In this document: positions 8,494 to 16,715 of the stretch, piece after piece
Layout: each line of letters opens with the position of its first letter
Numbering within the stretch: position 1 is the first letter of the stretch
Origin: Dorea sp. 5-2
Lineage (GTDB): Bacteria > Bacillota > Clostridia > Lachnospirales > Lachnospiraceae
DNA length: 64,000 bases
Direction: 5' to 3'
Assembly (NCBI RefSeq): GCF_000403455.2
Contig: NZ_KE159737.1
Span: 52,797 to 116,796 of the forward strand
Made by a program: the position numbers and the translations under genes
Notes under the pieces: generated by a model
Databases searched by the model: none
Seen by the model: the letters and a program-made list of their open reading frames with translations, nothing else
What the model was told of the DNA's origin: nothing

Positions 8494-9264
8494 ATGAATT
8501 ATTATTTTGAGGACTTTACAGAGACAAATTATAAAACAATATTACAAAGACTGTTGCATAAGGGATATGAATTTATAAAGTTTGACTATGAAAAGATTAA
8601 ATGGGGGGGGGGGGGTAAAACCGTTTTATGGAGACATGATGTTGATTATTCTTTAAATAGGGCATATCAATTGGCTGATATAGAAGAAAGATTGGGGATA
8701 ACGGCAACATATTTTATACACATGCAAAGTAATTTTTATAACATATTTGAACCAAGTCAATATGAAATAATTGAGCAAATAATTAGCAGAGGACATGCCA
8801 TCGGATTGCATTTTGATCACGGATTTTACACACAGAGCAGGCAGATGAGTAATTGTGATGAGATTGAAAAGCATGCAGGAATAGAAAAAGAAATGATGGA
8901 GAAATATTTCGGCATTGAAATAAAAACTATTTCATTTCATAATCCGGAAGCAAGTCATGTTTTGGAATTAGGACAGGATTATTATGCAGGTATGATGAAT
9001 GCCTATTCGCAAACTATTTTTGAACATTGTAAATATTGTTCCGATTCAAATGGTTATTGGAGATACGACAGGTTACAAGATGTGATAGAGAGCAACTATG
9101 AAAAACTTCATATATTAACCCATCCGGCATGGTGGGTGCCTTATGAAATGTCACCTTACGAGAGGGTAAAAAGATGTGTTGATGGCAGACGGGACAGTAA
9201 TCTTAAGACATATTGCGATATGTTAGACCATTGTGGCCGTGATAACGTGGGATATAAAGCGTAA
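8494..9264 (+). CDS. Deacetylase-fold protein with in-frame poly-G tract (phase ON)
   Basis: 256 aa. TVLWRHDVDYSLNRA carries the His-Asp-Val-Asp motif of NodB-like polysaccharide deacetylase-related proteins; GHAIGLHFDHGFY and ISFHNPEASH supply further metal-binding-type histidines, and LTHPAWW sits near the end. The 13-G run at 8603-8615 encodes Gly residues just before the motif and keeps the frame open. With 12 G translation ends about 17 codons later; with 14 G a TAA follows at once. Likely role: amide or ester hydrolysis on an activated sugar or glycan. It lies 3 bases after the formyltransferase. Confidence 0.8.
   Translation: MNYYFEDFTETNYKTILQRLLHKGYEFIKFDYEKIKWGGGGKTVLWRHDVDYSLNRAYQLADIEERLGITATYFIHMQSNFYNIFEPSQYEIIEQIISRGHAIGLHFDHGFYTQSRQMSNCDEIEKHAGIEKEMMEKYFGIEIKTISFHNPEASHVLELGQDYYAGMMNAYSQTIFEHCKYCSDSNGYWRYDRLQDVIESNYEKLHILTHPAWWVPYEMSPYERVKRCVDGRRDSNLKTYCDMLDHCGRDNVGYKA
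8603..8615 (+). repeat. Poly-G tract (13 G) inside a coding region
   Basis: Thirteen G within the deacetylase-fold gene, read as Trp then four Gly codons, open at this length. It is the second such tract in the locus; the first is at 4705-4716. Only lengths congruent with 13 (10, 13, 16) leave either gene open. Confidence 0.9.
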
Positions 9265-9301
9265 ATACTTACAAGAAGTAGAGTTTTATGGAGGAGAAAT
9301 T

Positions 9302-10609
9302 ATGGATATCCATACCATAACTGTCATAGGCGCAAATGGGACGATGGGATGTAACATTGCCGGTATATTCGCTTCCTTTGGAAACTGTAAGGTGTATATG
9401 GTTGGCAGGGACATATCAACCGTAGAGAATGCAGCTCTTAAAGCCGCATTGTCCGTTAAAGGAGATTCTATTTTACGGAATCTTATTCCAAAAGATTATT
9501 CGCAATTATCTCAGTGCATCCAAGACTCGGAGTTGATTTTTGAAAGCATCGTGGAAGATTTACAGGTAAAAAGGGAAATCAATTACAAAATAGCAAAGAA
9601 TGTACAGCCTTGGCAGATTGTATGTACAGGTACGTCAGGATTATCTATCGAAAATCTGGCCGGTTGTTTCACGGAGGAAATGAAACAAAGATATCTGGGG
9701 GTTCATTTTTTTAATCCCCCTTATAATATGACCTTATGTGAGATTATTCCGGGAAAATATACGGATAGAGAATTGGTAAAAGAGCTGAGAAATTATATGG
9801 AACAGGTTCTGGTTCGTACAACAGTAGAGGTAAAAGATACGCCTGCGTTTCTTGGAAACAGAATCGGATTTCAATTTATCAATCAGGCCATGCAGTATGC
9901 AGAAAAGTATAAGTATAACGGAGGAATTGATTATATAGATGCAATTTTGGGACCGTTTACCGGAAGAAGCATGCCGCCGATTGAGACGGCAGATTTCGTA
10001 GGACTGGATATCCATAAGGCGATTGTAGATCATATCCATATGAATACTAATGACTATGCAAAAGACTCCTTTGTTTTGCCGGAATATGCAGATCGGATTA
10101 TACAAGCAGGAAATCTGGGAAGAAAAGCAGGAAAAGGGTTGTACCAGAGCGTGGAAAAAGAGGCTGGAGAAAGAAAAAAATATGTATATGATATTTTAAA
10201 AGGCGAATATCGGGAGGTTTATCACTATAGTTTCCCATTTGCAGAAGATATGATATTAGAGCTTCGAAACGGAAATTATGGAGAAGCTTTTGAGAGTTTA
10301 AAGAATAACCAGTCAGAGGAAGCCAAGCTATGTATGAGATTTATATTGGATTATATTGTGTATGCATTGGCGATTACTGATGAGATTGGAGGAATCCCTT
10401 CTGATGCAGATGATGTAATGGCGGCGGGATTTCATTGGATTCCTCCCTTAGCATTTGTCGAAGCCTTGGGGGGCAGAACAGAAACACGAAAGCTTAGCCA
10501 GAAATATCTCAGTGAGAAGATATTGAATAAAATCGGGCTGGAGAGACTTTTCAGACAGGTAGATCAGTCTAAATACGATTACCGGAAATACCTTAGGGCA
10601 AAGCCTTAA
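9302..10609 (+). CDS. 3-hydroxyacyl-CoA dehydrogenase-like protein
   Basis: 435 aa from ATG 9302 (GGAGGAGAAATT upstream). The NAD-binding motif is [17 protein letters not shown], followed by [31 protein letters not shown] (catalytic His region) and [17 protein letters not shown], which are hallmark segments of the HCDH family; two C-terminal helical domains follow. It should interconvert a 3-ketoacyl and a 3-hydroxyacyl thioester with NAD(H). Sitting between glycan genes and directly upstream of a thiolase and an LpxD-like acyltransferase, it probably makes a 3-hydroxyacyl group for sugar acylation rather than serving beta-oxidation. Chain length not deducible. Confidence 0.85.
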   Translation: MDIHTITVIGANGTMGCNIAGIFASFGNCKVYMVGRDISTVENAALKAALSVKGDSILRNLIPKDYSQLSQCIQDSELIFESIVEDLQVKREINYKIAKNVQPWQIVCTGTSGLSIENLAGCFTEEMKQRYLGVHFFNPPYNMTLCEIIPGKYTDRELVKELRNYMEQVLVRTTVEVKDTPAFLGNRIGFQFINQAMQYAEKYKYNGGIDYIDAILGPFTGRSMPPIETADFVGLDIHKAIVDHIHMNTNDYAKDSFVLPEYADRIIQAGNLGRKAGKGLYQSVEKEAGERKKYVYDILKGEYREVYHYSFPFAEDMILELRNGNYGEAFESLKNNQSEEAKLCMRFILDYIVYALAITDEIGGIPSDADDVMAAGFHWIPPLAFVEALGGRTETRKLSQKYLSEKILNKIGLERLFRQVDQSKYDYRKYLRAKP

Positions 10610-10625
10610 GGTAGAGGAGGCAGAG

Positions 10626-11873
10626 ATGGGAAAAGTATATGTATTAGGAGGAGCGCAGACTGATTTTGAAAGGAACTGGAATAAAGAAGGTAAGAATGTA
10701 ATCGCACTTTTAAAAGAAGTGGTTCAAGACGGTCTTAAGAATACGAATCTTCATTTGGCAGATATAAAAGAACTAAATAAAGAAAATAAAATCGCGTGCT
10801 TTGTGGGGAATTTCATAGCAGAGAAATATATAGAGCAGGGGCATTTGGGAGCGCTGCTTACGGAAGTAGACGAAGCATTTTACGGGATGCCCTCAGCCAG
10901 GTATGAAGCAGCCTGCGCATCCGGATCAGTTGCCCTTGATACTGCGGCTTCGAAGATTCGGGGAAATGAATACGACGTTGCACTGGTAATAGGATTTGAA
11001 TTAATGAAGACGGTTTCTGCAAAAATTGGCGGGGATTTTTTAGGCAGGGCAGCATATTATCCGACAGAAGGGGAAGGGATAGAGTTTCCTTTTCCGAAAC
11101 TTTTCGGACGTCTGGCAGACGAGCTGATCGATAGGTATGGCTATTGCGAAGAAAGATTTATGGAGAATCTTGCCATGATATCAGCTAAGAATTATGGGAA
11201 TGCAAAGCGAAATCCCTATGCGCAGACAAGAAAATGGTTCATGAATCAGGAGCAGGCGAATCTTCGGAAAACCAAGCTGAATCCTATTGTAGGGGGGCGT
11301 CTGGCAGTTTCCGACTGTTCACAGGTAACGGATGGAGCGGCAATGGTTGTCTTAGTTTCTGAAAGATTTCTGAAGAATAATTTTGTTCAGAAGAAACCGG
11401 TATTAAAAGGGTACGGACATCGAGTTGCGCCTATGACTTTCAATAAAAAAATAGAAGAGAGCAGGGGAAAGGAGTATATTTTGCCATGGACAAGACAGGC
11501 TGTTTTGGATGCATATTCACGGGCTGGGATGGGTGTGGAAAATATAGATTTTTTTGAGACTCATGATTGTTTTACATCTAGTGAATATGCAGCAGTCTCT
11601 GCATTTGGAATAACAGAACCGGGGAAAGAGTATACGGCGATAGAAAGGGGGCTGACCCAGCTTACAGGAAGTTATCCTATAAATCCAAGCGGAGGGCTGA
11701 TAGGAGGCGGACATCCGGTAGGTGCAAGCGGAGTCAGGATGTTTTTGGATTTGTATAAGCAATTAGCAGGGGAGGCGGGGGGATACCAAGTGGAAAAGGC
11801 TGAAAATGGAATGATGCTGAATATCGGAGGTTCAGCAACCACTAACTATACATTTATCATTGGAAATGAATAA
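10626..11873 (+). CDS. Thiolase-family acetyltransferase
   Basis: 415 aa. The nucleophile Cys lies in [15 protein letters not shown], with C-terminal [18 protein letters not shown] and [17 protein letters not shown] supplying the His and second Cys-region motifs of SCP2-type thiolases. It would condense or cleave acyl-CoA units, for example acetoacetyl-CoA formation, feeding the dehydrogenase encoded 16 bases upstream. AGAGGAGGCAG precedes the ATG. Unlike catabolic thiolases there is no acyl-CoA dehydrogenase or crotonase nearby. SCP2-type thiolases sometimes need an OB/Zn-ribbon (DUF35) partner, and none is seen. Confidence 0.85.
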   Translation: MGKVYVLGGAQTDFERNWNKEGKNVIALLKEVVQDGLKNTNLHLADIKELNKENKIACFVGNFIAEKYIEQGHLGALLTEVDEAFYGMPSARYEAACASGSVALDTAASKIRGNEYDVALVIGFELMKTVSAKIGGDFLGRAAYYPTEGEGIEFPFPKLFGRLADELIDRYGYCEERFMENLAMISAKNYGNAKRNPYAQTRKWFMNQEQANLRKTKLNPIVGGRLAVSDCSQVTDGAAMVVLVSERFLKNNFVQKKPVLKGYGHRVAPMTFNKKIEESRGKEYILPWTRQAVLDAYSRAGMGVENIDFFETHDCFTSSEYAAVSAFGITEPGKEYTAIERGLTQLTGSYPINPSGGLIGGGHPVGASGVRMFLDLYKQLAGEAGGYQVEKAENGMMLNIGGSATTNYTFIIGNE

Positions 11874-11899
11874 GGAGAGTTTTTTTCGGAGGATATGCT

Positions 11900-12814
11900 G
11901 TGAGTATTGGATTGAGCGATATTTTGGAATTTTTGGACTCAGAAGGGATTCCATATCAATATGAGGGAGAAAAGCACCTCAAAATAAAGGGCTTCTGTGA
12001 AGTGGAACATTTGGAGCAGCATTGTGTAACATGGGCGGCTAATCCAGAGTTGATTCACTATGACGAGGCGAAGCGGATAAAAGAATTACTGGTTGTAGTA
12101 AGTAAAGAGGGATTTATGGGAAATGAGAAGATAAATCGTATTGTATGCGAGGATCCTAGAAGGGTCTTTTTTAAAATTCTTTCCCACTTTTTTTATAAAG
12201 AACCGGAAAGAAAAATCTGCCAGGATTCGATTGTACTTACGAAAAACATTGGGAAAAATGTATCGATTGGACATCAATGTTTTTTAAATGAAGAGGTTGA
12301 GATTGGGGATCATGTATCTATAGGGAATCATGTGTCTATAGAATGTCCGGCACAAATCGGAAACAATACAATCATACATTCGGGAACTGTGATAGGTACA
12401 GATGGATTCGGATATTTTCAGGAAAATGGAAAGTATCAGAAAATACCGCATTTTGGAGGCGTATTTATAGGAAAAGAAGTAGAGATTGGCGCGAATGTAT
12501 GTATAGACAGAGGGACGCTGAGAGATACCTATATAGGGGACAGAGTAAAGATTGATAATTTATGCCATATTGCCCATAATGTCAAAATTATGGAGGATAG
12601 TATGGTGGTTGCAATGTCTTTGCTGTGCGGAAGCAGCTTATTAAAGCGTGAGACATATGTTGCACCAGGGGCAGTTATAAGGAATCAGGTGGTTGTAGGT
12701 GAGGAAAGTTTAATCGGCATGGGGGCAGTTGTGACGAAAGATGTTGAAGCTAATTCAGTCATGGCAGGAGTACCGGCAAAGAAGTTAAGAAAAAACATAG
12801 GAAAGAAGGAATAG
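11900..12814 (+). CDS. LpxD-like left-handed beta-helix N-acyltransferase
   Basis: 304 aa, GTG start (a nearby ATG at 11895 runs into a stop after two codons). The N-terminal ~100 residues match the UDP-sugar-binding LpxD-type domain; residues ~115-295 are hexapeptide repeats (for example IGDHVSIGNHVSI, IGTDGFGYF, VKIDNLCHIAHNVKI). The His in IAHNVKI aligns with the catalytic base of LpxD. LpxD adds 3-hydroxyacyl chains to UDP-glucosamine in lipid A synthesis, a pathway absent from Gram-positives. Here, behind a hydroxyacyl-making pair, it probably acylates a nucleotide amino sugar for a surface or flagellin glycan. Confidence 0.85.
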   Translation: MSIGLSDILEFLDSEGIPYQYEGEKHLKIKGFCEVEHLEQHCVTWAANPELIHYDEAKRIKELLVVVSKEGFMGNEKINRIVCEDPRRVFFKILSHFFYKEPERKICQDSIVLTKNIGKNVSIGHQCFLNEEVEIGDHVSIGNHVSIECPAQIGNNTIIHSGTVIGTDGFGYFQENGKYQKIPHFGGVFIGKEVEIGANVCIDRGTLRDTYIGDRVKIDNLCHIAHNVKIMEDSMVVAMSLLCGSSLLKRETYVAPGAVIRNQVVVGEESLIGMGAVVTKDVEANSVMAGVPAKKLRKNIGKKE

Positions 12815-12815
12815 A

Positions 12816-12995
12816 ATGAAATATGCATTAACATGCTGCGGGAGAATCGCGGCAAACTATAACAAGGCAGTCTAAAACAACAATTTAGAACTAACTGCCG
12901 TCTGTGACATTATCTCAGACCATATGGAACGCCTGTTAGAAAAATATGATTTACAAAATGCTGCCTTAATCAAACGCTGCACAGACTACTTGAAA
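12816..12995 (+). pseudogene. Remnant of Gfo/Idh/MocA oxidoreductase (WbpB/WlbA-like)
   Basis: The ATG at 12816 opens MKYALTCCGRIAANYNKAV, then an in-frame TAA, and the same frame continues NNNLELTAVCDIISDHMERL and later ALIKRCTDYL. This is the N-terminal NAD-binding segment of a UDP-sugar 3-dehydrogenase of the WlbA/WbpB kind (normal form GCGRIA, an aliphatic stretch, then AVCD). The gene ends abruptly after ~60 codons, fused to an unrelated glycosyltransferase relic. It suggests the ancestral locus had a diacetamido-uronic acid branch. Confidence 0.65.
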
Positions 12996-13413
12996 AAGAT
13001 AAGTATTATCCGGATATTAAAAATAATAAACCAGAAGGATTTAAGCTAACTAAGACGGATAAAATAAGAATTTGTTATTCTTTTAGAAGTATGGAATATA
13101 AAGTTCAGGCAGATATCATTGTAGATTAATTATATGTAGGTTGTATGGCAGTATAGGAGTAGAGTGTTTGGCATTGGGAATTCCTGTAATAATATATATC
13201 AATCCGGATGTTGAAACGTATATCAAAGAGGAATTGGATAGGGATATCCCTGTTGTTAGTGCAATTCTACATACAATCTATGAAGTATTGAAGGGTCTTG
13301 TAAGTAATCATCAAAAAAGACAAGAATTGCAAAAAAGGGCAAGAAAGTATGCAGAAAAATAGGCTATTGATACAGGAAAAAATGTAAAGAGTCTTGTGGG
13401 CATGATGGCATAG
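12980..13413 (+). pseudogene. Glycosyltransferase C-terminal remnant with nonsense and frameshift mutations
   Basis: Three conceptual pieces join: LEKDKYYPDIKNNKPEGFKL through QADIIVD ending in TAA; then, one base out of phase, YGSIGVECLALGIPVIIY (a GT-B donor-site motif) to KYAEK followed by TAG; then AIDTGKNVKSLVGMMA to the stop at 13411. Simple repair (one nonsense reverted, one base inserted, a second nonsense reverted) would give a continuous GT4-like C-terminal domain. No functional product is expected. Confidence 0.65.
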
Positions 13414-13479
13414 ATGAAATAGGAAGTGTGTATAAAAAGAGCAGTTTGATTTTACATAGAAATAGAAGGAAAAAATGTA

Positions 13480-14559
13480 ATGAAAATAGCATCGGTTGTA
13501 GGCGCAAGACCTCAGTTTATAAAGGCGGCGGCAGTCTCACGAGTGATTAGAAAATATGCAACAGAAATATTGGTTCATACCGGACAGCATTATGACAGTA
13601 ATATGTCCAATATATTTTTTGAGCAGTTGGATATTCCAAAACCGAAGTATAACTTGGGCGTGGGTTCAGGTTCCCATGCAGAACAAACGGCAGAAATGTT
13701 GGTTAAATTAGAGGAAATTTATTTAAAAGAAGAACCAAATTATGTGTTAGTATACGGGGATACAAATTCTACATTGGCTGCGGCGCTGGCGGCATCTAAA
13801 ATATTAGTTCCGGTGATTCATGTGGAAGCAGGGTTGCGGTCTTTTAATAGGGCAATGCCAGAAGAACAAAATAGAATATTGACGGATCATATTTCACAAT
13901 ATTTATTTTGTCCGACACAGACTGCGGTAAAGCATTTAGAGAAAGAAAATATTACAGCTAATGTATATTGTATTGGAGATGTGATGTGTGATGCGGTACA
14001 CTTTTATCTAAAAAAGATAAGAGAAATTCCCCAAAGTACCTTTATGACAAAACTTCACTTGCTGTTTGAGTGGGACAAGCAATTGCAAAATTGGTATATT
14101 GCCACAGTGCATAGAGCCGAAAATACAGAAAATGAAATAGCGTTGTGTGAAATATTAAATGCTTTTGAGAAATTAGAGTACCCTGTTATTTTTCCGGTGC
14201 ATCCAAGGATTAGGAAATTTATTGACCGGCTTATGGACAAAAATCACTATCGAAATATATGTTTTGTTGAGCCGTTGGGATATTTAGAGATGCTTTATTT
14301 TACGGACAATGCAATAAAAGTGATAACTGATTCAGGAGGCTTACAGAAAGAAGCATATATTATGCATAAGAATGTTGTTACGTTGAGAAACCAGACAGAA
14401 TGGGTAGAAACACTTGAGGGCAACCATAATATATTATGTACGATTGATGGCAAAAGCATTATTGAAGCTGTTCAAAGAACAGATATTAAAGAGCACTTTG
14501 ATGATTGCTTATATGGCAATGGGAATGCGGCAGAAAAAATGTGTAAAATATTGTTTTAA
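13480..14559 (+). CDS. wecB: UDP-N-acetylglucosamine 2-epimerase (WecB-type)
   Basis: 359 aa, full family length. Motifs: VVGARPQFIKAAAVSRV at the start, HTGQHYD, VYGDTNSTLAAALAA, HVEAGLRSFNRAMPEEQNR, and TDSGGLQKEAY near the C-terminus (UDP-binding). The enzyme interconverts UDP-GlcNAc and UDP-ManNAc in the cytoplasm; the related WbpI acts on UDP-diacetamido-glucuronate and cannot be excluded. With the dehydrogenase at 2973 it could supply UDP-ManNAcA. It is flanked by relics on both sides, yet the gene itself is intact, which suggests its product is still used. AGAAGGAAAAA precedes the ATG. Confidence 0.88.
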   Translation: MKIASVVGARPQFIKAAAVSRVIRKYATEILVHTGQHYDSNMSNIFFEQLDIPKPKYNLGVGSGSHAEQTAEMLVKLEEIYLKEEPNYVLVYGDTNSTLAAALAASKILVPVIHVEAGLRSFNRAMPEEQNRILTDHISQYLFCPTQTAVKHLEKENITANVYCIGDVMCDAVHFYLKKIREIPQSTFMTKLHLLFEWDKQLQNWYIATVHRAENTENEIALCEILNAFEKLEYPVIFPVHPRIRKFIDRLMDKNHYRNICFVEPLGYLEMLYFTDNAIKVITDSGGLQKEAYIMHKNVVTLRNQTEWVETLEGNHNILCTIDGKSIIEAVQRTDIKEHFDDCLYGNGNAAEKMCKILF

Positions 14560-14583
14560 TTCTATATTTTATAACAGTAGGAT

Positions 14584-14611
14584 AAAAATTAGGGAAAACC
14601 TTAATTTTTTC
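14584..14611 (+). terminator. Probable intrinsic terminator after the epimerase
   Basis: AAAAATTAGGG, AAAA loop, CCTTAATTTTTT: a stem with one bulge followed by a U-rich end, 25 bases after the epimerase stop. Confidence 0.6.
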
Positions 14612-14626
14612 TAAGGGAGATGTAGA

Positions 14627-14663
14627 GATACTTGAAAAATCCGAATTATGTTGGCTGTTTTAA
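14627..14663 (+). pseudogene. Relic of a UDP-sugar dehydrogenase 3' end
   Basis: The stretch closely matches the last codons of the dehydrogenase ending at 4292: TTGAAAAATC, then an A/T-rich pair, then ATTATGTTGG, then a stop. Nothing else of the gene remains. It shows that a second dehydrogenase copy once ended here. Confidence 0.5.
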
Positions 14664-14768
14664 GGCGGATAGGGAGATACGAAGCCTCGATTAGTCACTG
14701 GTCATCATACCCGTTCCCCATTCCGTAAAAAAGTAATTATCCAGATGATGGGATTCTGTAGATTTTTA

Positions 14769-14797
14769 TTGAAGCGGTGGACTAAAATTGGTATACT
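14769..14797 (+). promoter_or_regulatory. Sigma-A-type promoter with overlapping inverted repeat
   Basis: TTGAAG (14769-14774), 17-base spacer, TATACT (14792-14797), 52 bases before the epimerase-family gene at 14849. ATACTATC (14793-14800) and GATAGTAT (14818-14825) form an inverted repeat over the -10 and start region, a possible operator. Confidence 0.6.
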
Positions 14798-14848
14798 ATC
14801 TAATGCATGAAGAAAGTGATAGTATAGTAGAAATGAGGATTGATAGAT

Positions 14849-15511
14849 ATGAATTTCGAATTAACCGCCTCCATGATGTGTGCTGATTACGGCAACCTGG
14901 AGAAAGAAGTAAAGAATCTGGCCGAGGGCGGTATCGACTCCTTCCATATTGATATCATGGACGGACGATATGTGCCCAATTTTGCTATGTCATTGAATGA
15001 TATGAGATACATAGCGTCAGTATCCCCTAAGCCGTTAGATGTACATTTGATGATCGAGCACCCGAACAACCGGATTAATTTATTCCTGAATAATCTTCGT
15101 CAGGGCGATACCGTTTATATTCATCCAGAGGCTGAGTATCACCCGTCTACCACTTTGCAGAGTATTATTAACGCAGGGATGATCCCGGGAATTGCGATCA
15201 ATCCGGGTACCAGTGTGGAGACCGTGATGGAGATGCTCAGAATTGTCAAGAAGGTGCTGGTGATGTCGGTGAATCCTGGCAACGCAGGGCAGATGTTTCT
15301 TCCTTATGTAGGAAAGAAGATTACGAAGCTGTTGTCAATGAAGGAAGATATGGATTTTGAACTTTACTGGGACGGGGCCTGCAGTGCAGATAAGATTCTT
15401 GAATTTGCACCGAAGGGCGTCAAGGGATTTGTGCTTGGGACTACGCTGCTGTTCGGAAAGAGCCAGCCGTATGGCGAGACGCTGCAGAAGATCCGGGAAT
15501 TACAGTTCTGA
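14849..15511 (+). CDS. Ribulose-phosphate 3-epimerase family protein (AlsE-like)
   Basis: 220 aa from ATG 14849, chosen because GAGGA lies 9-10 bases upstream; TTG 14840 is a weaker alternative. The TIM-barrel motifs are present: SMMCADYGNL, FHIDIMDGRYVPNF (metal His and catalytic Asp), DVHLMIEHP, VMSVNPGNAGQMF and YWDGACS (second catalytic Asp). Several positions differ from housekeeping Rpe (NPGNAGQ instead of NPGFGGQ), so an allulose- or other ketose-phosphate 3-epimerase is likelier than pentose-phosphate Rpe. It has its own promoter and could supply sugar precursors to the locus. Confidence 0.8.
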   Translation: MNFELTASMMCADYGNLEKEVKNLAEGGIDSFHIDIMDGRYVPNFAMSLNDMRYIASVSPKPLDVHLMIEHPNNRINLFLNNLRQGDTVYIHPEAEYHPSTTLQSIINAGMIPGIAINPGTSVETVMEMLRIVKKVLVMSVNPGNAGQMFLPYVGKKITKLLSMKEDMDFELYWDGACSADKILEFAPKGVKGFVLGTTLLFGKSQPYGETLQKIRELQF

Positions 15512-15535
15512 TGAATCAGCAAGGAGCACATACAT

Positions 15536-16593
15536 ATGAAGATAACGGTCATAGGGCTGGGATATGTCGGCTTGGCAAATGCGATACTGTTAGCCCAGCA
15601 TAATGAAGTTACGGCAGTTGACATTATCCCCGAGAAAATAGAGATGAATCGTATGTCGTGATAGCTACGCCGACGAATTATGATCCGGAGAAGAATTTCT
15701 TTGATACAAGTTCTGTTGAGAATGCAATTGAGAAGGTTCTTCTGTATCAGCCGCAGGCGGTTATGGTGATTAAATCTACCATTCCGGTTGGATATGTAAA
15801 ACATGTAAGAGAAAAATATGGGGTGGAGAACATTCTGTTTTCACCGGAATTCTTAAGGGAGGGTAAGGCGCTTTACGATAATCTTTATCCTTCCAGAATT
15901 ATCGTGGGGGAGAAATCGGAGCGGGCAAGGAGATTTGCAGAGCTTTTAAGAGAAGGGGCGGTAAAGAAGGATATGCCAATACTGCTCATGAATCCCACAG
16001 AAGCAGAAGCGGTGAAATTATTTGCAAACACATATCTTGCTTTAAGAGTTGCGTATTTTAATGAATTAGACTCTTATGCGGAGATCAAGGAACTGGATGC
16101 CAGTCAGATCATAGAAGGCGTTTGTCTGGATCCGCGGATCGGGGCTCACTATAATAATCCTTCGTTCGGTTACGGCGGGTACTGCCTGCCCAAGGATACC
16201 AAGCAGCTGTTGGCAAATTATGAGGATGTTCCGCAGAATATCATGCGGGCAATCGTTGAGGCGAATCATACCCGGAAGGATCATATTGCGGATATGATCT
16301 TAAAGAAGTGTCCGAAGGTGGTTGGTATCTATCGTTTGACGATGAAAATGGAATCTGATAATTTCAGACAGTCGGCGATTCAGGGCGTTATGAGACGGCT
16401 GCGGGGAAAAGGTGCGGAGGTAGTGATATATGAACCGGCGCTCAAGGAAGAGAGCTTCGATGGGTTCAGGGTTATCCGTGATCTGGAGACATTCAAAAGA
16501 ATGGCGGATGTCATCGCGGCGAATCGGATTACAGATGAATTGAAGAGTGTGAGTGAGAAGGTTTATACGAGAGATATCTATGTCAGAGATTAA
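15536..16593 (+). pseudogene. ugd: UDP-glucose 6-dehydrogenase with internal frameshifting deletion
   Basis: The ATG at 15536 (AAGGAGCACATAC upstream) begins ITVIGLGYVGLANAILLAQH and runs to KIEMNRMS then TGA at 15659. From about 15650 another frame gives [20 protein letters not shown] and the rest of the enzyme: [45 protein letters not shown] with the catalytic Cys. Roughly 40 codons between the NAD fold and VVIATPT, always present in Ugd, are missing and the join changes frame. The deletion is recent enough that both halves are well preserved. Only a start-less fragment (GTG 15658) could be made. Confidence 0.85.
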
Positions 16594-16645
16594 TTGATAT
16601 CATGCGTCACGAGCCGGATGATCTTGGCAAAAGGTGAATGTATCA

Positions 16646-16681
16646 AAGGGAATCAAAGTGTCACAATTTTGATTCCCTTAT
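16646..16681. terminator. Bidirectional terminator hairpin
   Basis: AAGGGAATCAAA and TTTGATTCCCTT form a 12-bp stem between the convergent ugd remnant (+) and the glycosyltransferase (-); T-rich on the + side (TATGCTTTTTATT). Confidence 0.8.
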
Positions 16682-16715
16682 GCTTTTTATTAAATCAGTC
16701 CGGCGTATCCTGGCT

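Noticed and set aside
11900..12814. Evidence of lipid A synthesis (LpxD) and hence a Gram-negative origin
   Set aside because: No other lpx genes are present and all surrounding features are firmicute-like; the protein is better explained as a glycan acyltransferase of the same fold.
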